Of a DNA stretch of 64,000 nucleotides, positions 10,249-20,700 are shown one piece after another. The stretch is from assembly GCA_022984795.1 (NCBI GenBank), contig JALIHJ010000050.1, positions 1 to 64,000 on the forward strand. Direction: 5' to 3'. Origin of the DNA: Fabrea salina. Its lineage: Eukaryota; Ciliophora; Heterotrichea; Heterotrichida; Fabreidae. A model generated the notes under the pieces. That model did no database searches. It saw only the letters and a program-made list of their open reading frames with translations, and was not told the DNA's origin. A program made the translations under genes and the position numbers. Within the stretch, counting starts at the first letter, position 1. Each line of letters begins with the position of its first letter.

Positions 10249-13200
10249 TTACTTAGTTAAGCAGGCTTTAATCAGGGCTCTCAGAGGTTGAGAAAGTAGT
10301 ACCTCTAAGAGAATCCCTCCTAAGAGTGAATAAGTCCAAAGGATACTCCACACTTCACAGAACTCTGAGCATAAATATACACTCAGTAAGAAACTAAGTA
10401 TGCTAAGTGCAGCTGTAACTACTACAACTGGGGCCCTTGAACATCCTTTCAAAACTTTAGTGAGTACTTCAGCAATTCCAATGGCAAACGAGGTGATGCC
10501 TGAGGCTAGTAGAATCACAAGGAGTTCTTGCATTTCAAACTCTTCACTGTCTTTTCTTTCTGAGTCAGTGTCTCTTGTAATCCATGTAAGCATTCCAATA
10601 AGTCCTCCTAGAATCATGTACTCTGATGTTAAGTAAATTGATGAAAATGCTTTTTCTTTGCCAAAGAACAGACTCAAAGTTAAGTGGTTCTCCAGGAACT
10701 TTTTGGGTTCTTGTGAGTCAGAGACTTCTGTTGTAGTACTTGGAAGTCGAGAAGTTTCCATGATCGTGTTTGTATAATCTGATTTCTGATTGGCATTTCC
10801 TTCGGTCTCCACTCCTTGAGTTTCAAAGATGTACTTGACTGGAGTAGTTTTTGGAGTTTTTCTGCCCAGTATAGCCCAGATTGTTATCCAAACTCCAAGT
10901 GCCAGTATTCCTGACATCAAATAAACAGGAATGTAGCTTTGAGAGCACTCGTTGTCAGAAATCCCGAATCCTTGATTTTCTTCTGTTATGACAACTACTG
11001 ACTCTGGTTTTTTAGGTTGCAAACTGAACATTGAAGTGTGAGTTGTGTTAACAATCACTGAGTTGCTTCTGACTTCTACTACTTCACAGCCTTCTTCTAC
11101 CCAGTCTTCTTCTTTCAGGTAGCCACAACTCCAGTTTCCAATGTTAGTATGGAAAGGAATCTCAATAGCAATGGGTTCAGTTAAGTTGCTGAGGGAGTAA
11201 ATAGACCGAGTTCTGAGACTGAGGTCAAATCCAGAGAACCTGCCTGCTTCGAAGAAACTCAAGTCAACAATGTCTGAGTAGTTGCCTGCTTGGCTGTAGG
11301 TAGTTACTTCCATGTCCACAACGTCACTGTCTACAAAGGTCAGTGACCCTGGAAGAGTTACATTGGAGTCTGAAACCTTTGCAGAGAGTTCCTTGAACTT
11401 AGCAGGTGTTTCAGTCATTCTGTAGGTAGTGATGTTTTTCAGGTCGATGGTTTTGGGTTGGTTTTCAGGAGGTGACTGTTTGAAGTACTTGTTGAACACT
11501 TTGCTGATGAGTTCTTGGCTCTTCTTAAGTACTTTGTTGTTTAAGTTGAACTTTTCAGTCAGGCTTTTTGCACTGTCCATGAGTAGTTCAGTGTCTTCTT
11601 GGAGTATTTCTAGTTCAAAGTCCAGCATAGACAAGGCCAGGCCTACTAGTTCCAGAGTTTGAGACTCGTTGGTGTTTTCTTCTTCCATCATAACTGAAAT
11701 GGCTCCTACTACGTTTCTGTAAGTAGCTTCATCAATGTCTTCTAGGTCCTGAGAGAACTCTTTGAGTTTAGACAGCATAGTTGTAATGGCCTCTTGTTCT
11801 AGTTCAAGACTCTCACAGTACATAAGCACAGTGCCAGGAATGAGTTCGGGATGTTTAATGTCTTCCAGGAAGGCTTCTGACACTGACTTCTCTTGCAGTC
11901 TTCTAGAAACTGAACTCACAGTGAAGGACTGTTTGTAGTATTCACAATTCCACATTGAGTCACACACCATGGCAAAAAGAGTGTTGGTGCCAGACAGTAA
12001 CTTAGTAGTTACCTTGTTGGAGAGTCTAGGAGGAGCTAAAGGAATGTGGTAGCCATTGCGAATGAGTCCAAAGGAGTAGAATAAGGGGTAGTCTTCTTCG
12101 TCACCGTCAAAGCAGTCCTCAATGCTTAACTCAAACTCAGTGGAAAGGGCAGAACCTGTAGAAGGACTTACTTCCAAGTCTCCTAAACAGTAGGCTCCTA
12201 CGTTAGTGTTCCAGGGAATAGTGATGGTAAGTGAGCCTGTTGAACTAGAAAGAGTTGCTTGCCAGGAGTAGTAAGAACCTGGAGTCATTGACTCAGAAGG
12301 GAAGTAGATGTAGGGTTTGTTTAGAGGAGTTGTAGGAGTAAGAGAGGTTCCTAGCACTTGAGTCCACTGCACACTGTCTTCAAAGGAGCCTTGGACTGAA
12401 AGTAGAACCAAGAGTTCCCACAAGTAATTGATCTTGAAAAAGGGTTTAGGTAAGCTAATCTCCTTGTTGCCCCTTTCTACTACTTCTAGTTCCACACACT
12501 TCTGGTCTTCTCTACTGTCCTTGGAAACCTTCGCGCAGAAGTAGTAGAAGGCCCCAGGTCTTAGTTCCTCAGACTCAATTTGCAGTATAGACCCAGTTTG
12601 TTCAGTGTCTAGTAGCTGCTCTCCAGAAGTGCTTTCACAATAGTCTTTGCCGGATTCAGTGCAAGTCCACTCAAACTCTAGTGAACCTTGGGAGTTGTCT
12701 GGGTCGTAGGACTCACTGGCATCCAGTCTCAGGTCTTTTCCGTTGGAGATCTGTCCGTCAGCCTTGTTAAGTATGGCTACCAGAGGAGAGCTTTCAACAG
12801 TCACGTACAAAAAGGCTTCTCCGTAACTCTCTCCTTCCTGAGCAGTGGCCTTGAACACATAAGTATAGCCTGCTTGGAGATCGCCTTCTTTGATTCTGAG
12901 AACGTGTGACTGCTTAGAGTTGCCAATGACTGCACTAGGGTTCCCAGGTGCTTCTCCTTCGCTGCTGAGTCCTTCATAGTTCCAAGCATACTGCGCTGAA
13001 GAACTCTTTCCACAGAAACTCTCAACAAAGGCTTTGATTTTAAGGGAGTCTCCACTCTTGATTGAGATCTGGTTGCCAGCATCAATCTGCACTGACAAAG
13101 CCTCTGTTTCTTCAACCTTCACTGAAATCTCTGCTGAGTCTGAGCGACCAAAGGCATTGTACATAAAAACTCTGAAAGTGTAGTCTCCTCCTGAAAGCTG

Positions 13201-16200
13201 AGTTTTAGGAATGCTAAGAACACTCTCAGTCTGAGAAGACAAGTCGATGTTGGAAGGACCACTCAACTGACTCCACTCGTAACTAAGAGACCCACCTGCT
13301 CTTCCAGTTGACTTCTTTGCTGATACCTCTAATGGCCTGCTGGCACAAGGAATGCTGTAGGAGTAAGGAGCTGAGAGTTCGGCTGAAGGAGTAGGCAGTG
13401 GATACTTGTACTCAGCTACTGGTTCTAAGTTGGAGTAGTCGAAGGAACACTCCCCCTGCTTTTTAAGAATGTTGAAGGCATTCAGTTTCAGGGCTTCGTT
13501 GCGGATAGTGAAGTTAGACCCCAAGCTAACCACCAAAACAGTGCTGTTTTTCCACGAACAAAAAGGCTTGATTCCAAGTTTATCTGAAGTTTCTGACTCA
13601 AAGAAAGTTCCACAAGAGCCAGGGTTAGTAGCAACTTCCTCATCAAATGTAACATAGATTTTGGAGTACGTCTCAGAAAAGTAAGCTGAAACTTGAGAGG
13701 AATCAAAGTACCTTAGGCAACCTACACATTTGTTGGAGTCTAGTACTAAAGGACTAGTGCAGTCAGTGCAGTGGGTTGCTGACCCTGAGCACGCTGCACA
13801 ATTAGAGTCACAGGGAAGACAGCTACCCTCTGATAAGTACTCGGATGCACCACAGGAAATGCATTGATGGTTGGTAGAGTCTAGCACTAAGGGACTAGTG
13901 CAGGCTGTGCACTCAGAATCAGAGGGTCCAGTACATTTAAAGCAGGATAAATGGCAAGCCCCGCAAGTAGTAGAATCTATTTGATACTCTCCATCTGGGC
14001 ATTTTGATTGGCATTTACCTGAAGTCGTTAGCACTTCAGAGTTACACTCAGTGCACTCAGAATCAGAAGGTCCAGTGCACTTAGAACAGGATCCATTACA
14101 AGCCCCGCAAGTAGTAGTGGAAGTTATTTGATACTCTCCGTCTGGGCATGCTGGCTCGCAAGTGTTTGAAGTAGTTAGTAGGTCTCCAGAGGCACACTCA
14201 GTGCAGTCGTTGTTGTCTGGTCCTGAACATTCTGCACAATCGCTATGGCAGTTAGCACAAGAGCCTCCGTAATAATAATTTTTGGTCTCACATTCACACC
14301 CATTAGTAGTGTCTCCTCTGAACTGGCAAGTATCGCAGTCGTTAGTGTTTCCCGGGCCTGAGCATCCATTGCACCTTGGGTCACAGGAATGACAAACGTT
14401 TGAATCTACATAGCCTTTGCACACGCAATCTGAGCTTTCTGGTTCATAACCGTCAGCAGCGTTACAGGAATCACAGTTGTCGTTTCCTGCTCCTGAACAC
14501 CCACTACAACTTGGATCACAAGAAGAACAAGTCGAAGTTCCACTTTTATATTGTCCGGATGGGCACTCACAAACATTAGAATTCAGCACAAAAGGAGAAT
14601 TGCAGTCAGTGCATTGGTTGCTACTTCCCCCTGAACACTCTTTGCATGAGTCATCACAAGGTGAACAGACTGATCCATCTCTATAGTGCCCAGACTTGCA
14701 TACACAGGTTCCTGAGTCGTCTTCGAAGTTGGCTGCAGTGTTGCAGGAATCACAGTCTGAGCTTGTTCCTCCAGTGCATCCATCACAGCTAGGATCACAG
14801 GAATAGCAGCTACCTCCTGACTCGTACTCATCACTTCCACAAGAAACACATTGATTACTAGAGTCTAGCACTTTAGGACTAGTACAGGCTGTGCATTCGT
14901 TGCTATTGGGTCCCGAGCATTCTGCACAATCACTGTAGCAATCCTCACAAGAACTTCCGTCATAGTACTTTTTGACCTCACATTTGCACCCATTAGTAGT
15001 GTCTCCTCTGAACTGGCAATCATCGCAGTTAGTGTTTCCAGAGCCCGAGCATCCATTACACCTTGGGTCGCAGGAATGACAAACACCTGAACCTTCTACG
15101 TAGCCTTCACATATGCACTCTCCTGATTCTTCTTTATAGCCGCCAGCAATATTGCAAAGAATGCAGTTGTCGTTTCCTGAATCAGTACATCCATCGCAAC
15201 TTGGATCGCATCCCCCGCAAGGCTTGCATTGGCCATTTTCCATGTATTTGTCGTCTTCACACTTAGTACAATCTGAATGTGAAGATCCACTGCATTCTTT
15301 GCAACTAGAATGGCAATCAAGACATTCCCCGCCTTCTAAGTATTTTTCGTCTTCACAGTTAGTGCAGTTTTTACTTCCTGGACCTTTGCATTGCTTGCAT
15401 TTTTCATGGCAGTCTTTCCAAGAGTCATTACTATCTAGGTATCCGTCTTCATCATCATCATCACAATCGTCGCCACTGCAAGATACGCATTTGCCGTTTT
15501 CTAGGCGCTTTCCATCGTCATTATCACATTCAGTGCAATCATCTTCATTTGGGCCGCTGCACTCCTTACAGCTATTGTTACAATCAAGGCATTGCCCATT
15601 GCTCAAATACTTGCCATCTTCACACTCAGTGCAATTGCTACTTCCTGACCCCTTGCACTTTTTACAACTACTATCGCAACTTTTGCAAGTTCCATTTTCT
15701 GAGTATTCTCCTTTTTCACAACCTCCACAATTAGAGCTGCAGTCTTTGCATTTGCCATCTTCCAGGCACTTGTCATCATCGCACTCAGTGCAGTCATCTT
15801 CATCTGGACCGTTGCATTCTTTGCAATCAGAGTCACAAGAGGAGCAGTCTCCATCATCATCTCTATATTTTCCAGATTCGCATTCTGGGTAAGGCCCAAA
15901 ACCTGGGCAATAGCCTACATCATCTGGTATACACCCTAACCTCCTTTCGACATTATCCCCTCCTTCTGTACCTAGCCTTCTACGACACCAGTTTCCTGTA
16001 GAACTAGGTGGTACAAAGCATCTGGATAATCTCCTTGTATCACTATCTAACCTCCTGCTCCAATCGCCACAAATAAACTTTGGACTACCATCATTGCATG
16101 CATAGCCAAAATCGCACATGCATGCTTTATTATCTGAATGGCATTCATCCCCATTGTTCTTACAGCAATTACAACCACACCGACCAGATTTGCAGCCGTC

Positions 16201-16272
16201 ACCCATACACAACCAAACAGTGCATGCACTAATCACTAGTAATTTCAAAGGAATTCCAGCTACTGAAACCAT
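10249..16272 (-). CDS. Giant Cys-rich REJ/GPS-like membrane protein (polycystin-1-like layout)
   Basis: The protein has 2,007 residues in one frame. It has a signal peptide, a Cys-dense N terminus (GRCGCNCC) with several RRL motifs that could be processing sites, many furin-like Cys repeats to about residue 838, then an REJ/PKD-like region (about 960-1265). A GPS-like segment follows (about 1717-1754, ending NTTHTSMFSL): the His-Thr-Ser site is present but the usual CxC is missing. A first membrane helix (about 1780-1804, SGILALGVWITIWAIL) and about four more near the C terminus end the protein. The layout resembles polycystin-1/REJ proteins but has no PLAT domain between helices 1 and 2 and lacks the WGT-x-YEFD module of its neighbours. 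Likely a cell-surface adhesion or mechanosensory protein, by inference. Confidence 0.75.
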   Translation of the reverse strand: MVSVAGIPLKLLVISACTVWLCMGDGCKSGRCGCNCCKNNGDECHSDNKACMCDFGYACNDGSPKFICGDWSRRLDSDTRRLSRCFVPPSSTGNWCRRRLGTEGGDNVERRLGCIPDDVGYCPGFGPYPECESGKYRDDDGDCSSCDSDCKECNGPDEDDCTECDDDKCLEDGKCKDCSSNCGGCEKGEYSENGTCKSCDSSCKKCKGSGSSNCTECEDGKYLSNGQCLDCNNSCKECSGPNEDDCTECDNDDGKRLENGKCVSCSGDDCDDDDEDGYLDSNDSWKDCHEKCKQCKGPGSKNCTNCEDEKYLEGGECLDCHSSCKECSGSSHSDCTKCEDDKYMENGQCKPCGGCDPSCDGCTDSGNDNCILCNIAGGYKEESGECICEGYVEGSGVCHSCDPRCNGCSGSGNTNCDDCQFRGDTTNGCKCEVKKYYDGSSCEDCYSDCAECSGPNSNECTACTSPKVLDSSNQCVSCGSDEYESGGSCYSCDPSCDGCTGGTSSDCDSCNTAANFEDDSGTCVCKSGHYRDGSVCSPCDDSCKECSGGSSNQCTDCNSPFVLNSNVCECPSGQYKSGTSTCSSCDPSCSGCSGAGNDNCDSCNAADGYEPESSDCVCKGYVDSNVCHSCDPRCNGCSGPGNTNDCDTCQFRGDTTNGCECETKNYYYGGSCANCHSDCAECSGPDNNDCTECASGDLLTTSNTCEPACPDGEYQITSTTTCGACNGSCSKCTGPSDSECTECNSEVLTTSGKCQSKCPDGEYQIDSTTCGACHLSCFKCTGPSDSECTACTSPLVLDSTNHQCISCGASEYLSEGSCLPCDSNCAACSGSATHCTDCTSPLVLDSNKCVGCLRYFDSSQVSAYFSETYSKIYVTFDEEVATNPGSCGTFFESETSDKLGIKPFCSWKNSTVLVVSLGSNFTIRNEALKLNAFNILKKQGECSFDYSNLEPVAEYKYPLPTPSAELSAPYSYSIPCASRPLEVSAKKSTGRAGGSLSYEWSQLSGPSNIDLSSQTESVLSIPKTQLSGGDYTFRVFMYNAFGRSDSAEISVKVEETEALSVQIDAGNQISIKSGDSLKIKAFVESFCGKSSSAQYAWNYEGLSSEGEAPGNPSAVIGNSKQSHVLRIKEGDLQAGYTYVFKATAQEGESYGEAFLYVTVESSPLVAILNKADGQISNGKDLRLDASESYDPDNSQGSLEFEWTCTESGKDYCESTSGEQLLDTEQTGSILQIESEELRPGAFYYFCAKVSKDSREDQKCVELEVVERGNKEISLPKPFFKINYLWELLVLLSVQGSFEDSVQWTQVLGTSLTPTTPLNKPYIYFPSESMTPGSYYSWQATLSSSTGSLTITIPWNTNVGAYCLGDLEVSPSTGSALSTEFELSIEDCFDGDEEDYPLFYSFGLIRNGYHIPLAPPRLSNKVTTKLLSGTNTLFAMVCDSMWNCEYYKQSFTVSSVSRRLQEKSVSEAFLEDIKHPELIPGTVLMYCESLELEQEAITTMLSKLKEFSQDLEDIDEATYRNVVGAISVMMEEENTNESQTLELVGLALSMLDFELEILQEDTELLMDSAKSLTEKFNLNNKVLKKSQELISKVFNKYFKQSPPENQPKTIDLKNITTYRMTETPAKFKELSAKVSDSNVTLPGSLTFVDSDVVDMEVTTYSQAGNYSDIVDLSFFEAGRFSGFDLSLRTRSIYSLSNLTEPIAIEIPFHTNIGNWSCGYLKEEDWVEEGCEVVEVRSNSVIVNTTHTSMFSLQPKKPESVVVITEENQGFGISDNECSQSYIPVYLMSGILALGVWITIWAILGRKTPKTTPVKYIFETQGVETEGNANQKSDYTNTIMETSRLPSTTTEVSDSQEPKKFLENHLTLSLFFGKEKAFSSIYLTSEYMILGGLIGMLTWITRDTDSERKDSEEFEMQELLVILLASGITSFAIGIAEVLTKVLKGCSRAPVVVVTAALSILSFLLSVYLCSEFCEVWSILWTYSLLGGILLEVLLSQPLRALIKACLTK
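14186..14462 (-). repeat. Cys-repeat cassette shared with 22687-22968
   Basis: About 280 bp inside the Cys-rich region is nearly identical at the DNA level to 22687-22968 in the next giant gene, including silent positions over long runs (for example the stretch encoding CDPRCNGCSG...CQFRGDTTNGC). A more diverged third copy lies at about 14915-15095. Silent-site identity points to recent gene conversion or unequal exchange. Confidence 0.7.
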
Positions 16273-16292
16273 TTTTTATAATTTCTTCACCA
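16273..16292 (-). promoter_or_regulatory. Shared upstream element, copy 2 of 4
   Basis: On the minus strand CTGGTGAAGAAATTATAAAA lies immediately before the ATG of the 2,007-residue gene. It matches the element at 24825-24845 (CTGGCGAAAGAATTATAAAT) closely and those at 8962 and 56722 more loosely. Confidence 0.55.
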
Positions 16293-16435
16293 GTTTGTTA
16301 ATTTCAGTTGATAAACATTTCATGTCAACCGGTCAGAAATCTAGAAACCCAACTAATTAAAAATAAATCAAGGAATTAAATTTTAAGAAAATAGTGTAGC
16401 CCTAAGTATAATAATAACTATCAAAACGAATTAAC

Positions 16436-16759
16436 ATGGACTATTTGGAATCTAAAAATCATAAAGTCGGTTCACAGAAAACTGTAACAACTGCACTAAA
16501 TATAATCAATCGAGCATTTATGCTTGCTAATGTTGAGCAGCAAATTGTAGACAGGAGCCTTTAAAAGTCTCTAGAGAACTGTACCTGCTGTTACTCTGTC
16601 AAACTTACAAAGTAGACTGTAGGCTTGCGAAGAATCTGTGAGAGAACTATTCAAAATTCTGAAGAAAAGGGTATTTTGGTCAACTATATTCAGTGCTTTA
16701 CAAGAAGACTCAATTTGAATCATAGACGACTTAGAAGTACCATGAAGCATCGCAGTTAG
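16436..16759 (+). pseudogene. Decayed short gene with two in-frame stops
   Basis: From an ATG at 16436 one frame keeps protein-like composition for 108 codons but is crossed by TAA (16562) and TAG (16613) before a final TAG (16757). The first 42 codons (MDYLESKNHKVGSQKT...) and the last 47 (TVGLRRICERTIQ...) are the best pieces. No 15-16 nt intron removes the stops. All intact genes here end with these codons, so reassignment is unlikely. I do not recognise the family. The following spacer, 16760-17175, holds nothing I can identify apart from one chance telomere-like GGTGTTAGGG at 17007. Confidence 0.3.
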
Positions 16760-17175
16760 TGCTTACAAGGATGGAAGTCAAAAGTAAAGCTTGAATTATC
16801 ATAACCATATTTTATAAGTAAGACTTGCTTTGTAACTTAAAGATTTAACAAAAAGCCTAGAGTTAAGAATAACCTCAGAAGCTCAAAGGAAACTCAAGCT
16901 ACCTTAGTAACGACTCAGCAAGTCTGATTCTCGCGCCCATATTTATAGGGAATTTCTTCACCACCTTTTAGCTGAAAAATTCAGGGGACTTAGAATAACT
17001 AAAGGGGGTGTTAGGGTAATTCATAATTCTGCTTAGCATAAGTTTACCAGTTTGTGAAGTTGTGTTGATATACTTTATTGAGGAACTCAGAATGATCAAA
17101 TGCTCACTGGCATGATGTCAATTATATCGTCTAAGTCTGGTGCCCAGTAGCTAGACTCACACTTGAAAAGTGCGA

Positions 17176-17292
17176 TCACAAACTGCCGATAAGACTTCCA
17201 AGCAGATCTTCCAAAACCTTGGCTCCAAAAGAGCCTTCATAGAATCGCCTATTAACTCTTTCAATTCCAGCTACTTCCTTAGGACTTAGAAC
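17176..17292 (-). pseudogene. F-box fragment
   Basis: A minus-strand frame reads VLSPKEVAGIERVNRRFY and continues EGSFGAKVLEDLLGSL before a TGA. It aligns with the F-box of the subtelomeric WD40 gene (LTLEEVIGIGRVNKQFYEASF). It is bounded by stops, has no ATG, and no WD repeats follow, so it is a truncated relic of an F-box/WD40 gene. It lies tail to tail with nothing and directly beside the start of the plus-strand frame at 17312. Confidence 0.5.
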
Positions 17293-17311
17293 TTAAGCAT
17301 TTAGAGTCTTT

Positions 17312-17671
17312 ATGATCAATAAAACTGGTTTGTTGAATCGATGCTTCTTGTCTGGTCCATCACAAGTAGATCACATTGAGTTTTACAAGTTTTATAATAA
17401 GCTTGAAAAGACTGGTAGTTTAAGCTTAGATAAAAAGATCACTGGGATTGCAAGCAGTAGTCATAACTATGCAGTGGTAACTAGAAGCAATGATGTTTAT
17501 GTATGTGACAAAGCTTTGGGGAGAGTCAGGTATGAGTTGCCTGGACAGCCTTTTAACCAGCCTAGGTACTTTGTAGGGAACCCAACTGATAGTTGCTTAG
17601 TTAACTTTGATAACTCAAAAATCGCACTAGCTTTTGGAAACTTATTAAGAGTTTACTCGTTTGATAACTAA
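17312..17671 (+). CDS. Hypothetical protein, possible propeller fragment
   Basis: The frame has 119 codons from ATG to TAA, ending 36 bp before the convergent giant gene at 17708. It has no signal peptide or membrane helix. The string HNYAVVTRSNDVYVCDKALG resembles one blade of an RCC1- or WD-type propeller, and the C terminus (NSKIALAFGNLLRVYSFD) resembles another, but there are too few blades for a complete fold. Beside an F-box relic it may itself be a remnant of a propeller gene. I do not recognise a family. Confidence 0.4.
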   Translation: MINKTGLLNRCFLSGPSQVDHIEFYKFYNKLEKTGSLSLDKKITGIASSSHNYAVVTRSNDVYVCDKALGRVRYELPGQPFNQPRYFVGNPTDSCLVNFDNSKIALAFGNLLRVYSFDN

Positions 17672-17707
17672 CTTTGATAAATCTATTAGTATTTAATTAT
17701 CATTTCC

Positions 17708-20700
17708 TTATTTTTGGTCTCTGACAGCTGTTGTAGTGTGTGGAAATGTGCTAGTTTCGTTGACTTCTACTGGGTACACCTTAGTTTCGTTGCTTGACCC
17801 TCTGCAACGACTGACTAAAGAGCTAATAGAAATCAGTAAAGGACCAGAAGCCTGCACAGCTATACACCCAATTGTAGTAAATATTATGATATTTTCTGCA
17901 AGGGTGTCTTGACCACCACTTCCCAAAAAGTAGGTCACTTCTAGAAATACTAAAAGCAACCCAAGTTCTGTCAGGAAAGTGGTTACCTGGAGTATTTTTT
18001 TCTTTATGTGGCCTTACTAGTCCCAAGAACACTACTGAATTAAACATAATGCCAACGTTCGCTGCAGCTTGGATACTAGGAAAACCACTTAGAACTACCA
18101 AGTTCAGCGCATAGAAGAACCTGACCACAAAAAATACTACATAGAAATAGTGGGAATACTCGTTTTCTTCGTAGTCGAATTCGTAAAAGAAAGTTCCCCA
18201 CTTTTTGTGGAAGTCTGATTCTAGTGAGAGTAGTTCTATGGTTTCTGAGTTCTTTTTCACAAATAATGCCAGTATGCAAGGAGAGGCTAAGGCTAAGATA
18301 ACTACCAAGCTGCTGACTGAGTAACTAAGAATAGACACCAGTTCAGAGTCTGGAGGAAATAACACGTCATTGGCAGCTGCTATACAAAAGTCTAAGTAGC
18401 CTTGTATCCAGAACCTCAGGAAGAATCCATATTGGTAGTTCTTGAGTAACTTAGAAAAGAAGTTCTGGATTTTAGTGTACTTGCACTTCGATAACAACCA
18501 AGCAAAGGGGATCAGTAGCAAATTGGCAAAGAACATAGTTAGGATTTCTCCAGTGTTCAGTAGAAAGAGTTTAGTGTCTATTCCAAAATCCAAGGCTTCT
18601 GGGTGGGGGTTTTCGTAGTCGTAGTCTAAAGTGTAATCAAAAATGTTTGGAATTGGGAGGATGTCTAGTTCAAGTCCAGAGAAGAATTTTGAAGTTCTTT
18701 TTGATATAGGAATGCTGCTCAGGGGAATGTAGTTAAGCAGTATGATGGTATTGAGAAAGGCCCAGAGGCTTGAGGGATTTGTACTTATGAGTGAACAGAC
18801 TATGCTAACTGCGGAAGCTCCTACTGTTAAAGCAAAAGTTCCGCTAACACTATAGTCTGGCTTGTACTTACTCAGGTTTGAGTCGTACTTAAGTTCTCCC
18901 AGCACAGACTGGTTTTTACTGTAGAGTAGTTCTTTAAATAGTAGCTCAACTGGCTGGTCTTCGGGAACTATTTGTTCAAAGCCAAATTTGATTTTGTAGT
19001 GAGTGGTGTTTACTTTGCTAAGTTTGTAGTCAAAGTCGATGTCTTGCACACTTAGCTCAAACTGGTTCTTGCTGAGGTCACTAGAAAGTTCCTCAGTAAA
19101 ACTCAGAGTCCCAACATTGTCAGAGTCAACTAAAAAGCTTGCGTAGAATTTTCTGGTAGAGAAACCTGCTCTGAAGACTGAGAAGTGGTTGCACTCACAC
19201 ACTGCCTGTGACTGAGTTTGGGCTTTCAGTGAGCACCCAAAAGTGTCCCATATGTTTGAAGAGTTAAGGTACTCACACTGAAGCACTTGGTTAGGTGCAG
19301 GCTCAGCCACTGGAATAACTAAAGTTGAGTTTGAAGTGTGGAGTGGAATGGCTTGGGAGTCCTTAACAAAGTCAATACTCAGCACAGAAGAGGTGTTTTC
19401 TTGCTTAAAAGGAATCTGTGCAATTGAGACTCCGTACTGAGAACCACTTAAATAACTGCTAAAGTCAGAGGGAAGCTCTAGGTACCCTCCACTGAACGCA
19501 AAGTTGGAGTTGTCTAGGTCTTGTTTATTCTTGCTTGTCATAAGTACTTCTAGGCCTTTTTTGACAATGTGCTTTTCTTCATTCTGGCCCATAGCACTTA
19601 GGACTTTAGTGTTCATTAGAGTGATGCTTTCTTGCACTGCTTGGACTTTGTCTATAGACTTCTCTCCTTCTAAGGTATTCTGGGCTAGTTCAGTGAACTC
19701 TTCAAGTACCTCGTCAGTGATTGTGTTTGGGTCAAGCTTAGTTATTAGTTTCTGAGTTGTTTGGTGAAGTAAGTTTGTGGCTTCAGTGGAGTTGAGTTGA
19801 GCTCTGGACACTAACTTAAGTATTTGAAAGGAAGTTTTTGCTATTTGAGTATCAGTGTAGGGCAGAGAGTCAAGGTAGTTGTTTATTGAGTCCACACAAA
19901 AGCTAAAGTCAGTCTGAGTAAAGTTGCTTCTGTCCAGAGTTGAAAGTATAAACAAGTTGAGGTACTTAGGGGTTTCAAGTACAAATCCTTTTCTGAGTTT
20001 ACTTTTTAGAACTTCTTTGTCAGGGTTTTCTGCTTCAAGCACCCTGATTGGCAGAGTAGTTGTGGACTTGGTTTCGTAGTAGTCATAAACCTCTAAGTAA
20101 GCTTTAACCTGGTTTCCTAAGTAAGGAAGTTCAGAGTAGAAGTAGCTAGAAAAGTTTTTAGTGTTCAGGTGCATAAGGCCTAGAGTTGAGTTGATTCCGA
20201 ATGAGTAAGTTAGTGGAATGTGGTTTTCAGGGTCTATCCAGTTGCTTGCTCTGAACTCAAAAGTAGTAGAGAGTTCAGTTCCTTCTCTAGGAGTCACTGA
20301 GAATTGACCTGCTTGAGGTGGCTTGTTTACACTGAATCCAATTCCGTAGGTAAAAGACTCTATTTGCAGGGACAAAAAGTATTGGTCCTCTGAGCTAAGA
20401 GACCCCTGCTTAATGGCCAAAGTAGGTGAATTGAGTGGTGAGTCAAATTCTATGTTTAGGCCTTCTTTAACTGCCCAGCTTACTTGGTGGTCTCCTTCGT
20501 AGATTGCTGTGATTCTTACTGTTCTTTGAGGGTTTGCTATGTTGTTGTAGATGTTTTGTTTATAAAACTTTACTTGAGGCACTTCTACTCCAAGGGCAGT
20601 AATGGTTACTGACTCAGTTACAGATGAATCAGTGAGTGGCTTGTAGAGTGTCAGAGTAAAAATGTAATTCTTAGTAGCTTGCATCTTAAAAGGCTCTACT

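Noticed and set aside
15152-15892. 246-codon plus-strand frame opposite the Cys-rich gene
   Set aside because: It is the antisense shadow of a repetitive CxxC-coding region. Its Ser/Gln/His-rich product reflects reversed Cys, Glu and Asp codons, and similar shadows recur over every Cys block.
16562-16615. In-frame TAA and TAG as reassigned glutamine codons
   Set aside because: Every well-supported gene here ends at TAA, TAG or TGA at the expected family length, so the standard code holds and the frame is better read as decayed.
17007-17016. Interstitial telomere-like GGTGTTAGGG
   Set aside because: Only one unit, with no tandem extension; similar octamers occur inside coding sequence (for example ACACCCTAAC near 3225 and 58275), so chance is enough.
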